In this document: piece by piece, positions 27,332 to 37,666 of the stretch
Layout of the letters: the number at the start of each line of letters is the position of its first letter
How positions within the stretch are numbered: the first letter of the stretch is position 1
Translations under genes and position numbers: made by a program
The notes under the pieces: generated by a model
Database searches by the model: none
Told to the model about the DNA's origin: nothing
The model's input: only the letters and a program-made list of their open reading frames with translations
Origin: Microvirga terrestris
Lineage (GTDB): Bacteria > Pseudomonadota > Alphaproteobacteria > Rhizobiales > Beijerinckiaceae
DNA: 64,000 nucleotides
NCBI RefSeq assembly: GCF_015694425.1
Contig: NZ_JADQDN010000005.1
Coordinates: 279,407-343,406, forward strand
Direction: 5' to 3'

Positions 27332-28717
27332 TCATTCCGCCGCCAGGGCGGCCGGTTGTTCCCTTGACTGGCGCTCGCGCTTGATCAGTTCCGATGTCAG
27401 GAATGCAATCTCCAGCGCCTGCTCGGCGTTGAGGCGCGGGTCGCAATAGGTGTGATAGCGATCGCGCAGATCCGCATCGGTGAGCGCGCGGGCGCCGCCG
27501 GTGCATTCCGTCACGTTCTTGCCGGTCATCTCCAGGTGGATGCCGCCCGCATGCGTGCCTTCCGCCTGATGGATGGCGAAGAAGTCCTGCACCTCGCTCA
27601 TGACCTGCTCGAACGGCCGGGTCTTGTAGCCTGAGCCCGCCTTGATGGTGTTGCCATGCATCGGATCGCAGGACCACACGACCGTGCGCCCTTCCCGCTC
27701 GACCGCGCGGATCAAGCCCGGCAGATGATCGGCGACCTTGCCTGCGCCGAAGCGGCAGATCAGGGTCAGGCGGCCGGCCTCGTCCTCGGGGTTGAGGGTG
27801 TCGATGAGCCTGAGCAGCCCATCGGCCGAGAGTGATGGGCCGCATTTGAGGCCGATCGGGTTCTTGATGCCGCGCATATATTCAATATGGGCGTGATCCG
27901 GCTGGCGGGTGCGGTCGCCGATCCAGAGCATATGGCCAGAGGTGGCGTACCAGTCGCCGGTCGTGGAATCGACCCGGGTCATGGCCTCCTCGTAGCCGAG
28001 CAACAGCGCCTCGTGGCTGGTGTAGAAATCCGTCGAGCGCATCTCGGGATGGGTCTCGGGGTCGATCCCGATGGCTCGCATGAAGTTGATGCTCTCGGTG
28101 ATGCGCTCGGCCAGCTCGCTGTAGCGCGAGGATTGCGGCGAATCCTTCACGAAACCCAGCATCCAGCGATGGGCATTTTCGAGATTGGCGTAGCCGCCGG
28201 TCGCGAAGGCGCGGATCAGGTTGAGCGTCGCGGCCGACTGGCGGTAGGCCATGAGCTGGCGGCGCGGATCGGGCGTGCGGGCCTCCGGCGTGAAGGCGAT
28301 GTCGCTGATGATGTCGCCCCGGTAGCTCGGCAGCTCGACGCCGTCGATGATCTCCGTGCCCGAGGAACGTGGCTTGGCGAACTGGCCGGCCACGCGGCCC
28401 ACCTTCACCACGGGCGAGCCGCCCGCATAGGTGAGCACCACGGCCATCTGCAGGAACAGGCGGAAGAAATCGCGGATGTTGTCCGCCGAATGCTCGGCGA
28501 AGCTCTCGGCGCAGTCACCGCCCTGGAGCAGGAAGGCCTCGCCCTTGGCCACCTTGGCCAGGGTCTTCTTCAGCTTGCGGGCCTCGCCGGCAAAGACGAG
28601 CGGAGGAAAGCCGGCGAGCTGCTGCTCGACGCTCTCAAGGGCCTCAAGGTCCGGATAGGCCGGAACCTGCTGGATCGGCTTGTTTCTCCAGCTATCGGGC
28701 GTCCACCGCTCGGTCAT
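27332..28717 (-). CDS. aroG: Class II 3-deoxy-7-phosphoheptulonate synthase
   Basis: A 461-residue plant-type DAHP synthase that starts the shikimate pathway from phosphoenolpyruvate and erythrose 4-phosphate. Class II motifs are [12 protein letters not shown] near residue 65, the [13 protein letters not shown] segment, and [11 protein letters not shown]. It shows no regulatory domain beyond the catalytic barrel. The ATG giving [10 protein letters not shown] is the usual family start. The gene name is by function, not by homology to the class I E. coli AroG. Confidence 0.93.
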   Translation of the reverse strand: MTERWTPDSWRNKPIQQVPAYPDLEALESVEQQLAGFPPLVFAGEARKLKKTLAKVAKGEAFLLQGGDCAESFAEHSADNIRDFFRLFLQMAVVLTYAGGSPVVKVGRVAGQFAKPRSSGTEIIDGVELPSYRGDIISDIAFTPEARTPDPRRQLMAYRQSAATLNLIRAFATGGYANLENAHRWMLGFVKDSPQSSRYSELAERITESINFMRAIGIDPETHPEMRSTDFYTSHEALLLGYEEAMTRVDSTTGDWYATSGHMLWIGDRTRQPDHAHIEYMRGIKNPIGLKCGPSLSADGLLRLIDTLNPEDEAGRLTLICRFGAGKVADHLPGLIRAVEREGRTVVWSCDPMHGNTIKAGSGYKTRPFEQVMSEVQDFFAIHQAEGTHAGGIHLEMTGKNVTECTGGARALTDADLRDRYHTYCDPRLNAEQALEIAFLTSELIKRERQSREQPAALAAE

Positions 28718-28902
28718 GACACTTACCCCGTGTCCTTTCTTCAATGCTCATCGTGCGCCGCAACAAGCGGCATGAAACGGCACCTATACACGACATGAAC
28801 GAAAAGGCGAGTGCGTAGAGGTGACGCCGCGCATGAGGGGACCGCATGTCGCGGACACCCGAATTAAGCCTGAAATCCTGTAAAGTGCAGAAAAGGCGTA
28901 TC

Positions 28903-29016
28903 TCAGCGCGCGGGGCGCTGACGGCTCTCACGCCGGGACATCCAGAGGGCGCCAAAGCCCATCGCGACGGCAATGACCGGGATGCCGAAGTAGACATAGG
29001 CTTCCAGGAGGGTCAT
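28903..29016 (-). CDS. 37-residue membrane peptide, coupled to the upstream small gene
   Basis: MTLLEAYVYFGIPVIAVAMG continues through one hydrophobic helix into a basic tail (WMSRRESRQRPAR). Its ATG overlaps the TGA of the 75-residue gene (ATGA), so it is translated only if ribosomes finish that gene or reinitiate. The charge pattern suggests a C-in single-pass protein. Too short for automatic callers with usual cutoffs. No family recognised. Confidence 0.5.
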   Translation of the reverse strand: MTLLEAYVYFGIPVIAVAMGFGALWMSRRESRQRPAR

Positions 29017-29240
29017 GGCTTCAGGTCTCTCAAGATCAACTTCGCTATCGAATGTAGGATGAACCCGACAAAAAGCCAAATGATGCTGACGAGAATGGTG
29101 ATAGAATCCCTTGCCATAGCCTCCGATCCATAGCCGACGGCCACCATTGGCCCCACGAACCCGGCAATCACGAATGCAACTGCCACGTTATTGAGGGCTG
29201 TCGCCGTCAGCTTGGTCTGCTCGTTATGGATCAGACTCAT
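29013..29240 (-). CDS. Small two-helix membrane protein
   Basis: A 75-residue protein with two hydrophobic helices (about residues 18-38 and 45-66) flanked by short hydrophilic ends (MSLIHNEQTKLTATALNN, ILRDLKP). It lies 24 bp after the glutathione reductase stop on the same strand, so it is probably the second gene of that operon, and its own stop overlaps a 37-residue gene. Similar small proteins are scattered through Hyphomicrobiales as hypothetical; no function known. Confidence 0.6.
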   Translation of the reverse strand: MSLIHNEQTKLTATALNNVAVAFVIAGFVGPMVAVGYGSEAMARDSITILVSIIWLFVGFILHSIAKLILRDLKP

Positions 29241-29264
29241 TCAGTACCCCCGCACCCCACCCTA

Positions 29265-30650
29265 CTACCCCACCGCCACCGGCTTCTTCACCACGACCGA
29301 CGTGCGCATGGTCACCAATTCCTCGGCTGCCGTTGGGTGAACCGCCACTGTTCGGTCGAAATCGGCCTTGGTGGCCCCCATGGTGACGGCGATGCCTGCA
29401 AGCTGGATCATCTCGCCGGCATCGTGCCCCATGATGTGGACGCCCACGACCTTGTCGGTGGCCTTGTCGACGACCAGCTTCATGAAGACCCGGTCCTTGC
29501 CGCCCGAGAGGGTAGCCTTCATGGGCCGGAAGGCGGTCTTGTAGACGTCGATCTCGCCATAGATCGCCCGGGCGGCGCCCTCGCCGCAGCCGATCACGCC
29601 GATCTCCGGCGTAGAGAAAACGGCGGTCGGGATCAGGTCGTGGTCGACCATCGTGGGCTTGTTGCCGAACACCGTATCGGCAAAGGCATGGCCCTCCCGG
29701 ATGGCGATGGGGGTGAGGTTCGCCCGGTTGGTGACATCGCCCACCGCGTAGATCGACGGGATGAGGGTCTGGGAATAGGCATCGACAGGGATTGCCCCGA
29801 CCTCGTCGACGGTGATCCCGGCATTTTCCAGGCCGAGCCCTTTGGTGTTGGGGCGCCGCCCGGTGGCGACGAGAACCTGATCCACGGTGAGCGTCGAGCC
29901 GTCGGACAGGCTCGCGGCAATGCCCCCGGCCGTCTTCTCCAGGCTCGTAAGGGTCCGCCCGAGGGCCAGGTTGATGCCGCGCTGGGTATAAGCTTCCCCC
30001 AGAGCATCGCGCACGTCGTCGTCGAAGCCGCGCAGGAGCTTGTCGCCCCGGTGCAGGAGCGTGACCTCGCTGCCGAGGCCGGCGAAGATGCCGGCGAACT
30101 CGACCGCGATGTAGCCGCCGCCGACGACCAGGATGCGCTTGGGCTGGGATTCCAGGTGGAAAACCTCGTTGGAGGTGATGCCGAGTTCGCCGCCGGGGAT
30201 GACCGGCTCCAGGGTCGGGTGGGCGCCCACCGCGACGAGGATATACCGGGCTCGGATGCGGGAGCCGGTCTTGAGCACATGAACCGTGTGAGCATCCTCG
30301 ATCACGGCGCGGCTGTCGACGATCTCGACGCCGGCCTTCCCGAGATTGGTCCGGTAGATGCCCTCCAGCCGGTCGATCTCCTTGTCCTTGTTGCGGATCA
30401 AAGCGGCCCAGTCGAAGCGCCTCTCGCCGAGGGTCCAGCCGAAGCCCTCCGCCTCGTGGAACTCGTCGGCGAAGCGGCTGGCATAGACCATCAGCTTCTT
30501 GGGTACGCAGCCACGGATGACGCAGGTTCCGCCGACCCGATACTCCTCCGCGAGCATCACCTTCGCGCCGTAACCGGCGGCGATCCGGGCAGCGCGCACG
30601 CCGCCCGACCCGCCTCCGATGACGAAGAGATCAACATCGAATGAGGTCAT
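29265..30650 (-). CDS. gor: Glutathione-disulfide reductase
   Basis: A 461-residue pyridine nucleotide-disulfide oxidoreductase that reduces oxidised glutathione with NADPH. It has the FAD motif VIGGGSGGVRAAR, redox-active Cys pair GGTCVIRGCVPKK (C-x4-C), NAD(P)-binding VVGGGYIAVEFAG, the second FAD motif YAVGDVTNR and the C-terminal catalytic HPTAAEE. Two small membrane proteins follow in the same direction. The start at 30650 gives MTSFDVDLFVIGGGSGG. Confidence 0.95.
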   Translation of the reverse strand: MTSFDVDLFVIGGGSGGVRAARIAAGYGAKVMLAEEYRVGGTCVIRGCVPKKLMVYASRFADEFHEAEGFGWTLGERRFDWAALIRNKDKEIDRLEGIYRTNLGKAGVEIVDSRAVIEDAHTVHVLKTGSRIRARYILVAVGAHPTLEPVIPGGELGITSNEVFHLESQPKRILVVGGGYIAVEFAGIFAGLGSEVTLLHRGDKLLRGFDDDVRDALGEAYTQRGINLALGRTLTSLEKTAGGIAASLSDGSTLTVDQVLVATGRRPNTKGLGLENAGITVDEVGAIPVDAYSQTLIPSIYAVGDVTNRANLTPIAIREGHAFADTVFGNKPTMVDHDLIPTAVFSTPEIGVIGCGEGAARAIYGEIDVYKTAFRPMKATLSGGKDRVFMKLVVDKATDKVVGVHIMGHDAGEMIQLAGIAVTMGATKADFDRTVAVHPTAAEELVTMRTSVVVKKPVAVG

Positions 30651-30877
30651 GGCGCGGTCTCCGCTCAAGTTCCGTTTCAACACTTCATATAGGGAATGTT
30701 GCTGGGCGGCACCGCCCGACAGCCCTGCTCCGGGGACATGGCTGCCCCTTGCGGTGGTGTTCTTACGCTAAGGTTCAACAGCGATAAAGAAGCAAGCGCT
30801 TGCCGCTCCTCTGTTCCCTCTTTAGGTTCTGCCGCAGGACGCTCTCACCAAACGTCAGCGTCGACGGAGGAAATAAG

Positions 30878-31849
30878 ATGACCCAGTTTCGCAAAGGCCT
30901 TTGGCGCAGCGCACTCGCTGCTGCAGCCGTGGCCGGTTTCGTGACATCGGCAGCGGCCCAGATGGAGCTCAAGATCATGGCTCCCGCAGCGCCAGGCGGC
31001 GGCTGGGACCAGACGGCTCGGTCCATGCAGCAGGCGCTGACCCAGTCCGGCATCGCCAAGAGCGCGCAGGTCACCAACGTTCCGGGCGCTGGCGGCTCCA
31101 TCGGCATCGCCCAGCTCGTGAACAACTCCAAGGGCGACGGCAATCAGCTCATGGTCATGGGCTACGTCATGGTGGGCGCGCTGCTGACCAACAAGTCGCC
31201 CGTCACCCTCGATCAGACCACGCCCATCGCCCGCCTGACGACGGAATACGAGGCGATCGTGGTGCCGGCCGACTCGCCGATCAAGAACGCCAAGGACCTC
31301 GCTGCTGCGATCAAGGCCGATCCGGCCAAGGTGACCTGGGCCGGCGGCTCGGCGGGCGGCGTCGACCACATTGCTGCGGCGCTCTTCGCCAAGGCTGCAG
31401 GCGCAGACCCGACCAAGATCAACTACATCCCCTTCTCCGGCGGCGGCGAGGCCCTGGCGGCCATCCTCGGCGGCAAGGTGACGGCCGGCATCTCCGGCTA
31501 TGGCGAGTTCGAGAGCCAGGTGAAGGCGGGCAAGCTGCGCCTCATCGGCCTGACCTCGGCCAAGAAGACGGCCAATGTTGATGTGCCCTCCATCAAGGAG
31601 CAGGGTATCGACCTCGAGATCGCCAACTGGCGCGCGGTCGTGGCCCCTCCTGGCATTTCCGCCGACCAGAAGAAGGCTCTGACGGACACCATGGACAAGA
31701 TGGCGAAGTCGAAGGAATGGCAGGACATTCTGAAGGCCAAAGGCTGGGAGGACGCTTACGTCTCCGGCGATGCCTTCACCAAGATTCTGGCCGACGAGCA
31801 GGCCCGCACCAAGGACGTGCTCACGGCCGTCGGTCTGGTAAAGTCGTAA
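30878..31849 (+). CDS. tctC: Tripartite tricarboxylate transporter substrate-binding protein
   Basis: A 323-residue TctC/BugD-type periplasmic receptor. Signal peptide at residues 1-28 (AAA-QM). The diagnostic Bug-fold segment is [15 protein letters not shown], with [14 protein letters not shown] after it, and [11 protein letters not shown] in the ligand cleft. The ATG at 30878 follows GGAGG. It is the first gene of a complete TctCBA importer for carboxylates; the ligand is unknown. Two palindromic repeats separate it from tctB. Confidence 0.93.
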   Translation: MTQFRKGLWRSALAAAAVAGFVTSAAAQMELKIMAPAAPGGGWDQTARSMQQALTQSGIAKSAQVTNVPGAGGSIGIAQLVNNSKGDGNQLMVMGYVMVGALLTNKSPVTLDQTTPIARLTTEYEAIVVPADSPIKNAKDLAAAIKADPAKVTWAGGSAGGVDHIAAALFAKAAGADPTKINYIPFSGGGEALAAILGGKVTAGISGYGEFESQVKAGKLRLIGLTSAKKTANVDVPSIKEQGIDLEIANWRAVVAPPGISADQKKALTDTMDKMAKSKEWQDILKAKGWEDAYVSGDAFTKILADEQARTKDVLTAVGLVKS

Positions 31850-31858
31850 GCTCAAGCC

Positions 31859-31972
31859 AAGAGCATCGTGCGGAAAAGTGGCCCCGGTTTTCCGCAGAAA
31901 CGATGCTCTTATTCACGAAGGAAGCATCGGATGGATCCCAAAAGTGCAAATCCACTTTTGGGTCCGATGCTT
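31859..31972. repeat. Paired palindromic repeats between tctC and tctB
   Basis: Module B (31859-31910, GAGCATCGTGCGGAAAAGTG...TTTTCCGCAGAAACGATGCTC) comes first, then module A (31923-31972, GCATCGGATGGATCCCAAAA...CACTTTTGGGTCCGATGC). This is the reverse order of the copy at 5456. Hairpins here lie inside the tct operon, between the abundant receptor and the membrane subunits, where such elements often favour the upstream gene. Confidence 0.8.
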
Positions 31973-32033
31973 TAGAATGACCTTCGGAGCGCCGCGTTCA
32001 CGAAGCGCGGCGCTTCTTTTTGCAGGAATCGCC

Positions 32034-32507
32034 ATGGCCTTCTCTCCGCATCGGCGCATCGACGTAGCAGGCCTCGTCATCGCCATCATCCTTCTCGTCT
32101 TGGCCGGAATCGTCTGGTGGGACATGAGCAAGCTTCAGATCCTGTCCCCCTACGATCTCGGCCCGAAGGTCATGCCCATCGTTGTGTCGGCGTGCCTCGT
32201 GCTGCTGGCCATCGGCAATGCCATCGGAGCCCTGCGCGGCGACCTCCCGGCCCGTGAGACGCTGGACTGGAAGCCGATCATCCTGATCCTCGGCGCGCTT
32301 GCCTGTCTCATCGCGCTGATCCGCTTCGGCGGTGGATTCATGATCGGCACGGCCTTGCTCTTCGCTGCGACATCGACGGCGTTCGGGCGCCGGGCTTTTG
32401 TCACCGATTTCATCATCGGCGCTGTGATTGCTCTTATCGTCTACGTGCTCTTCGCCAAGCTCCTGACCCTGTCCCTGCCGGCAGGGCCGCTCGAACGCCT
32501 GTTCTGA
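32034..32507 (+). CDS. tctB: Tripartite tricarboxylate transporter TctB subunit
   Basis: A 157-residue membrane protein with four hydrophobic segments, the small TctB subunit. Conserved features are the short basic N-terminus, a [18 protein letters not shown] helix and a C-terminal amphipathic end. I chose the ATG at 32034 (AGGA six bases upstream) over a start within the repeat region. It sits 7 bp before tctA. Confidence 0.88.
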   Translation: MAFSPHRRIDVAGLVIAIILLVLAGIVWWDMSKLQILSPYDLGPKVMPIVVSACLVLLAIGNAIGALRGDLPARETLDWKPIILILGALACLIALIRFGGGFMIGTALLFAATSTAFGRRAFVTDFIIGAVIALIVYVLFAKLLTLSLPAGPLERLF

Positions 32508-32514
32508 GGCCGCC

Positions 32515-34014
32515 ATGGAAGCCTTCACCTCCCTCGCCAGCGGCCTTTCTGTCGCGATCCAGCCGATGAACCTGCTGTTCGCCCTCATCGGCGTTCTCCT
32601 CGGCACCGCCGTCGGCGTGCTGCCCGGCATCGGCCCGGCTCTCACCGTGGCGCTGCTCCTGCCAATCACGTTCAAGCTCGATCCGGCAGGCTCCATCATC
32701 ATGTTCGCCGGCATCTACTACGGCGGCATGTATGGCGGCTCGACCACCGCGATCCTAATCAACACGCCGGGCGAGAGCGCCTCCATGGCGACCGCGCTCG
32801 AAGGCAACCTGATGGCCAAGGCCGGCCGCGGCGGCCCTGCCCTCGCGACAGCCGCCATCGGCTCCTTCGTGGCGGGCACGATCGCCACCCTCGGCCTTAC
32901 GCTCCTGGCGCCGTACCTTGTCGACATCGCCGTGAGCTTCGGGCCGGAGGATTATTTCGCCCTGATGGTTGTTGCCTTCGTGACGGTCTCGGCCACCTTC
33001 GGCGATTCTCCCGTGCGCGGCCTCACCAGCCTGTTCATCGGCCTGATGCTCGGTCTGGTCGGCATCGATCTGCTCTCCGGCCAGTCGCGCCTGAGCTTCG
33101 GGGTGCCGGAGCTCTACGACAACATCGAGGTCACCACCCTGGCGGTCGGCCTGTTTGCCGTGGGCGAGGCGCTCTATGTCGCCTCCCGACGCCATGTGCA
33201 TGAGGAAAAGCTCGAAGCCGTTCGCGGCTCCCTGTGGATGACCAAGGAGGACTGGAAGCGCTCCTGGAAGCCCTGGCTGCGGGGCACGATGTTCGGCTTT
33301 CCCATTGGGGCCCTCCCGGCGGGCGGCGCCGAGATTCCCACCTTCCTGTCCTACGCAACGGAACGGCGCCTGACCAAGTATCCGGAAGATTTCGGCAAGG
33401 GGGCCATCGAGGGCGTGGCAGGCCCGGAGGCCGCCAACAATGCCTCAGCCGCCGGCACCCTCGTGCCGCTGCTGACGCTCGGCCTTCCCACCTCGGCCAC
33501 GGCCGCCATGATGCTGGCCGGCTTCCAGCAATACAACATCAACCCCGGCCCTCTGCTGTTCGCCCAGAACCCGGATCTTGTGTGGGGCCTGATCGCCAGC
33601 CTGTTCATCGCCAACGGCATGCTGCTGGTGCTGAACCTGCCCCTGGTGGGCCTCTGGGTGAAGCTGCTCACGATTCCACAGCCCTGGCTCTATGCCGGCA
33701 TCCTGGTTTTCGCCACCATGGGTACCATCGCGGCTAATCCTTCGCCGGTGGAGCTTATCATGCTGACGATTTTCGGCGTGCTCGGCTTCCTGATGCGGCG
33801 GTTCGACTTCCCGATCGCACCGGTCATCGTCGGGCTCATTCTCGGCCCCCTGGCGGAAAGCCAGCTGCGGCGTGCGCTGTCGATCAGCCTGGGCGATCCG
33901 ATGACGCTTCTGCAGAGCCCGATCTCGGCAACGCTCCTCGCCATCGCCCTGATCGCCCTCGTGTTGCCGTTCTTCCTGAAAGGCCTGGGACGCTTCAAAG
34001 CGGTGGAAGACTGA
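32515..34014 (+). CDS. tctA: Tripartite tricarboxylate transporter TctA subunit
   Basis: The 499-residue main permease with about 12 helices. TctA motifs are present: [55 protein letters not shown] and [12 protein letters not shown]. It carries the carboxylate with Na+ or H+ and works with TctB and the TctC receptor. A clear terminator follows the stop codon, so the operon ends here. Confidence 0.95.
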   Translation: MEAFTSLASGLSVAIQPMNLLFALIGVLLGTAVGVLPGIGPALTVALLLPITFKLDPAGSIIMFAGIYYGGMYGGSTTAILINTPGESASMATALEGNLMAKAGRGGPALATAAIGSFVAGTIATLGLTLLAPYLVDIAVSFGPEDYFALMVVAFVTVSATFGDSPVRGLTSLFIGLMLGLVGIDLLSGQSRLSFGVPELYDNIEVTTLAVGLFAVGEALYVASRRHVHEEKLEAVRGSLWMTKEDWKRSWKPWLRGTMFGFPIGALPAGGAEIPTFLSYATERRLTKYPEDFGKGAIEGVAGPEAANNASAAGTLVPLLTLGLPTSATAAMMLAGFQQYNINPGPLLFAQNPDLVWGLIASLFIANGMLLVLNLPLVGLWVKLLTIPQPWLYAGILVFATMGTIAANPSPVELIMLTIFGVLGFLMRRFDFPIAPVIVGLILGPLAESQLRRALSISLGDPMTLLQSPISATLLAIALIALVLPFFLKGLGRFKAVED

Positions 34015-34023
34015 TCCAAACAG

Positions 34024-34051
34024 AAAAGGCCCGGAGATTTCCGGGCCTTTT
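34024..34051. terminator. Rho-independent terminator of tctCBA
   Basis: AAAAGGCCCGGA (34024-34035), loop GATT, TCCGGGCCTTTT (34040-34051) form a perfect 12-bp stem. A- and T-runs flank both sides, so it can also stop transcription from the convergent DUF2059 gene. Confidence 0.9.
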
Positions 34052-34081
34052 GCATTCCAATGTTCTAAATTTTAGCAGCAC

Positions 34082-34582
34082 TTACTGCAGCTGATGCCCG
34101 CGCTTGCTCATTTCCTCGCGAGCGCGGCTCATTACGAACTGCGCGGTCTGCTGCGTCCAGGTTGCGAGATCCCGTACGACATCGTCGAGGATACCCGGCT
34201 GGGTCTCCACATACTTCTTGCCCGCCGGAGACTTGTAGAAATCCGAGATTGTTTTCAGCTCGGCCTCGGTCATTCGGCTGGCAAAAGCCCTGGCCGCGTT
34301 GTCGACCATCTTCTGCTTTTCCTTGTCGAGCTCGGGCCGGAGCATGGTCACGACCTGATCGAGATCGTTCTTGATCTCCGGGCGGGTCACGTTCATTTGC
34401 TGCAGCTGATCGAGGAAGGGCTCGACCATGGCGTCGAAAGAGCGGGCCATGCCGGAGGTGAGAGCGACTTCGCGGGCGAGAGCCATGTGGCTGGCGCTCG
34501 GCTGGGTCTGGGCGAAAACCGGGCTGGTGAGCATGAACAGCGCGACGGAAGTCGCAGCCAATCGGGAGGCGTTACGGATCAT
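34082..34582 (-). CDS. DUF2059 domain exported protein
   Basis: A 166-residue exported helical protein. Signal peptide residues 1-24 (VFA-QT). The DUF2059 core follows: MTEAELKTISDFYKSPAGKKYVE with a regular coil before it. DUF2059 proteins are widespread in Proteobacteria and have no known function. The ATG at 34582 has GGAG nine bases upstream. It lies 29 bp after rpiA on the same strand, so they may share a transcript. Confidence 0.9.
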   Translation of the reverse strand: MIRNASRLAATSVALFMLTSPVFAQTQPSASHMALAREVALTSGMARSFDAMVEPFLDQLQQMNVTRPEIKNDLDQVVTMLRPELDKEKQKMVDNAARAFASRMTEAELKTISDFYKSPAGKKYVETQPGILDDVVRDLATWTQQTAQFVMSRAREEMSKRGHQLQ

Positions 34583-34611
34583 AAGTATGGCTCCAATCGT
34601 CATGGTTCTGG

Positions 34612-35307
34612 TCAGAGCTGACCGAGTTCGACGAGCCCGTCAGCGGTGGCGAGGATCGCGCCGGTAGCCAGGCCCAGGAAAAGACCGTGCTCCACGACGC
34701 CGGGAATGTTGTTCAGCGTCGAGGCAAGCACGTTCGGCTTGTCGATGCGCTCGAGATGCGCATCGATAATGAAATGGCCGCCATCCGTCACGTAGGGCGC
34801 GCCGTCGGCGGCATGCCGGAGGCGCAGCTCGCCGGACATGGACAGGGAATCCAGCAGCCGGGCAATAGCGCGTTCCGTGGCCGTGAGGCCGAAAGGCATC
34901 ACCTCGATGGGGAGCGGGTAGCGTCCGAGCTTCGTGACGAGCTTCGACCCGTCTGCGATGACGATCATGCGCTGGCTCGCGGACGCGACGATCTTCTCCC
35001 GCAGCAGCGCGCCACCGCCGCCCTTGATGAGGCGCAGGTCGCTGTCGATCTCGTCGGCCCCGTCAACCGTCAGGTCCAAGTCCGGCGTTTCGTCCAGGGT
35101 GGTCAGGGGAATACCTTCGCGCAGAGCCTGCTCGCGGGTTGCCTCGGAGGTGGGTACGCCCACGACCTTCAGCCCGCCCCGGACGCGCTCGCCGATGGCC
35201 GCGACGAAATGCACCGCGGTCGAGCCGGTGCCGAGCCCCAGCCTCATCCCGTCAGTGACGAGTTGGGCTGCCCGTTCGGCCGCTGCACGCTTGAGAGTGT
35301 CGCTCAC
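34612..35307 (-). CDS. rpiA: Ribose-5-phosphate isomerase A
   Basis: A 231-residue enzyme interconverting ribose 5-phosphate and ribulose 5-phosphate in the pentose phosphate and Calvin cycles. Motifs are [11 protein letters not shown] (phosphate loop), DGADEID (catalytic Asp), and [11 protein letters not shown] (catalytic Glu/Lys), all intact. Family-typical length. Followed by the DUF2059 gene. Confidence 0.96.
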   Translation of the reverse strand: MSDTLKRAAAERAAQLVTDGMRLGLGTGSTAVHFVAAIGERVRGGLKVVGVPTSEATREQALREGIPLTTLDETPDLDLTVDGADEIDSDLRLIKGGGGALLREKIVASASQRMIVIADGSKLVTKLGRYPLPIEVMPFGLTATERAIARLLDSLSMSGELRLRHAADGAPYVTDGGHFIIDAHLERIDKPNVLASTLNNIPGVVEHGLFLGLATGAILATADGLVELGQL

Positions 35308-35430
35308 GGAGATCCTCTGACATTAAGGAGGCGCCGGCTGAAGGCCGTATAGTGGGCCTCTAACACACAGGAGCACCTGGAAGAAAGAACGTATCATGGA
35401 TGAGCAGTGTCTGATGGCCGACAAGGGGCC

Positions 35431-35886
35431 TCAGGGACGCTGCGGCGAGGCTCCCGTCCCTGGGCTGACGCTGGGCGTTGCCACCGGGGCGGCCGCCGAG
35501 GAGGTCGCCGGCGACGGGGTCATCTGCGGCGTGCACACCACTCGCTCGTCGAATACGTAGCAGATACTCATCTGACCAGTCCGGAAATTGACCCGGAACA
35601 CGCCCCCTTCCCGCTCGTGGCGGGAGGCGACGAGCCCATATTCACCCGGTGTCTGAGGGCCGGCGCCCTCACCTGCGCTGAAGCACAGCGTCACCCCGAT
35701 CGTGCCTTCCTGAAGACCATACTGGCAGGAGCTGACCTCGCCAGTGATCCGATCGATCCTATAAATACGGTTCAGGTCGGTCTGGGGGGCAGGAACGAAA
35801 TCGTAGGATGCAGCCAGGGCGGGACCTCCAAGGCCCCCCAGCGCCAGGGCTGCAAAAATCAACGCCGCGGGACCAAAGGACCGCAT
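35431..35886 (-). CDS. Small exported protein, family not recognised
   Basis: A 151-residue protein with a signal peptide (residues 1-25, cleavage near ALA-AS). A compact folded part of about 90 residues holds three Cys (SSCQYG, TLCFSAG, SICYVF), a YRIDRITGEVS strand and the phrase GQMSICYV, and a Pro/Ala/Ser/Thr-rich tail follows. The repeated fold IYRIDRITGEVS/VFRVNFRTGQMS suggests two similar beta-hairpins. GGAG lies six bases upstream of the ATG. Function unknown. Confidence 0.7.
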   Translation of the reverse strand: MRSFGPAALIFAALALGGLGGPALAASYDFVPAPQTDLNRIYRIDRITGEVSSCQYGLQEGTIGVTLCFSAGEGAGPQTPGEYGLVASRHEREGGVFRVNFRTGQMSICYVFDERVVCTPQMTPSPATSSAAAPVATPSVSPGTGASPQRP

Positions 35887-35976
35887 TCAACACTCCATTC
35901 GGTAAGAACGAATCAACCTTAGGACCTTATCATCCCGATGCTTGATTCCCTTGCCCGCAGCAGGTAGCCGACCTTC

Positions 35977-36678
35977 ATGGCCATTGATACCCCGCACAAT
36001 GTCTCGCCCATCGCCGTCTTCGACCTCGATGGAACCCTGGCAGACACGGCCGGCGACCTCGTCGGAACCCTGAACGTGATCCTCGAACGGGAGGGATTGG
36101 CCTCCCTGCCGGTGAGGAAGGCGCGCGACATGATCGGCGCGGGCGCCCGAGCCCTGATCCAACGCGGCTTCGAGGCCGCCGGCAAGGAGCTGACACCGGA
36201 TTATCTCGACGAGCTGTTCCGGCAGTTCATGGTTCATTACGGCGAGAACATCTGCGTCCGGACCAGGCTCTATCCTGGCGTGGCCGAGGCCCTTGATCGG
36301 CTGGACGAGGCTGGGTTCATCCTGGCGGTCTGCACCAACAAAGTCGAGGAGCACTCGGTGAAGCTCCTGCATGAACTCGGTATCGGCCGTCGTTTCGCGG
36401 CCAATTGCGGCCGCGACACCTTCCGCTACTTCAAGCCGGACCCGCGCCACCTGACGCTCACCATCGAGCGGGCGGGTGGCCACCCGAGCCGCGCGATCAT
36501 GATCGGGGATTCACGCACGGATATCGTGACGGCGAAGAATGCCGGCATTCCGGTCATTGCCGTTCCCTTCGGCTACACGGACGTGCCGGTGCAGAGGCTG
36601 GAGCCGGACCTCGTGATCAAGCATTTCGACGAGCTGTTTCCCGCCATCCAGCGCCTCATGCGGCCGCTTGCGGCCTGA
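35977..36678 (+). CDS. gph: Phosphoglycolate phosphatase (HAD superfamily)
   Basis: A 233-residue HAD hydrolase. Motif I is FDLDGTLADT (nucleophile and acid Asp), motif II is VCTNK, motif III includes Lys in YFKPDP, and motif IV is GDSRTD. This matches Gph, which dephosphorylates 2-phosphoglycolate from oxidised DNA ends or photorespiration. A relaxed specificity among HAD members means the substrate is by homology only. It is followed by tRNA-Val. Confidence 0.9.
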   Translation: MAIDTPHNVSPIAVFDLDGTLADTAGDLVGTLNVILEREGLASLPVRKARDMIGAGARALIQRGFEAAGKELTPDYLDELFRQFMVHYGENICVRTRLYPGVAEALDRLDEAGFILAVCTNKVEEHSVKLLHELGIGRRFAANCGRDTFRYFKPDPRHLTLTIERAGGHPSRAIMIGDSRTDIVTAKNAGIPVIAVPFGYTDVPVQRLEPDLVIKHFDELFPAIQRLMRPLAA

Positions 36679-36744
36679 GGCACGAGCCATCGCTCGCGTG
36701 CTTCGATGCACACAATGTTGTGAAGCTTATTGTCAGGAAGAAAA

Positions 36745-36819
36745 TGGTGGGCGCGACAGGGATTGAACCTGTGACCCTTCGCGTGTGAAGCGAATGCTCT
36801 CCCGCTGAGCTACGCGCCC
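36745..36819 (-). tRNA. tRNA-Val (anticodon CAC)
   Basis: On the minus strand the gene starts GGGCGCG and ends CGCGCCC, A and an encoded CCA (75 bases). The anticodon arm is TTCGC-TTCACAC-GCGAA with anticodon CAC; D-arm TAGCTCAGCGGGAGAGC and T-arm CAGGTTCAATCCCTG are canonical. It is convergent with gph. Confidence 0.96.
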
Positions 36820-37065
36820 TGACAGAGGCCTTCTAAAGGCGCCGAACCCCCTGCGTCAAGCCAAAGAAGCAGCCAAGGCGGCAAGTATTTTGTCGCATGA
36901 ATTATGGCGCCTTGGCCTTAACCACTCGGTTACGACATGGCAGGATTGTGACAAATCGCACTAGGATTTCGTAGCAAAAGCCCTAATAATCCCATGGATC
37001 CGAAGCGGGGCTGTTGCGTTGTGCAATCATAGACCCGCCATCAACATGTTCAAACCGAGGCAATT

Positions 37066-37650
37066 ATGGGACGCACTCGCGCTGCTCTCACTGGACTTGC
37101 TTGCGCCTTCGTGGTGCTTGCGACGCCGGCTGCGGCATTTACGGCTATCGATCCTCTCACCCGCCAGCCGCTCTACAGCGCCGAGGAGACGTACCGGGCG
37201 CAGGCTTCCGCCGTGCCGCGGCAGATCGTGACGTTCGATGGGCGTTATGCACCCGGCACAATCGTCGTCTCCACCAGCGAACGCCGCCTGTGGTACGTGC
37301 TCGGTAACGGCCAGGCCGTCCAGTACGGCGTCGGCGTCGGCCGCCCAGGCTTCACCTGGTCCGGCACCCATTCCGTCACCATGAAGCGCGAATGGCCGGA
37401 TTGGCGCCCGCCGGCGTCGATGCTCAAGCGCCGGCCCGACCTGCCCCGCTACATGAAGGGCGGTCCCGAAAATCCGCTCGGCGCCCGCGCCCTCTATATC
37501 GGCAGCACCATCTACCGGATCCACGGCTCGAACGAGCCCGAGACCATCGGCGAGGCCGTCTCCTCCGGCTGCATCCGCATGACCAACGAGGATGTGACCG
37601 ACCTCTATAACCGCGCAAAGGTCGGCTCGCGGGTCGTGGTTCTTCGGTAA
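37066..37650 (+). CDS. L,D-transpeptidase (YkuD domain)
   Basis: A 194-residue exported enzyme. Signal peptide residues 1-24 (AAA-F). The YkuD catalytic block is HGSNEPETIGEAVSSGCIRM, with the nucleophile Cys in SGCIRM and the His before. Such enzymes make 3-3 cross-links in peptidoglycan or attach proteins to it. No separate peptidoglycan-binding domain. The ATG follows GAGG by five bases. The 246-bp gap before it holds no gene. Confidence 0.93.
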   Translation: MGRTRAALTGLACAFVVLATPAAAFTAIDPLTRQPLYSAEETYRAQASAVPRQIVTFDGRYAPGTIVVSTSERRLWYVLGNGQAVQYGVGVGRPGFTWSGTHSVTMKREWPDWRPPASMLKRRPDLPRYMKGGPENPLGARALYIGSTIYRIHGSNEPETIGEAVSSGCIRMTNEDVTDLYNRAKVGSRVVVLR

Positions 37651-37666
37651 AAGCTATTCAATCTTG

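Noticed and set aside
29226..30644. A 472-codon plus-strand open frame opposite gor
   Set aside because: The minus-strand product has all glutathione reductase motifs; the plus-strand product has none.
35407..35922. Plus-strand frame of 171 codons opposite a small exported protein
   Set aside because: The minus frame has a signal peptide and a good ribosome binding site; the plus frame lacks both.
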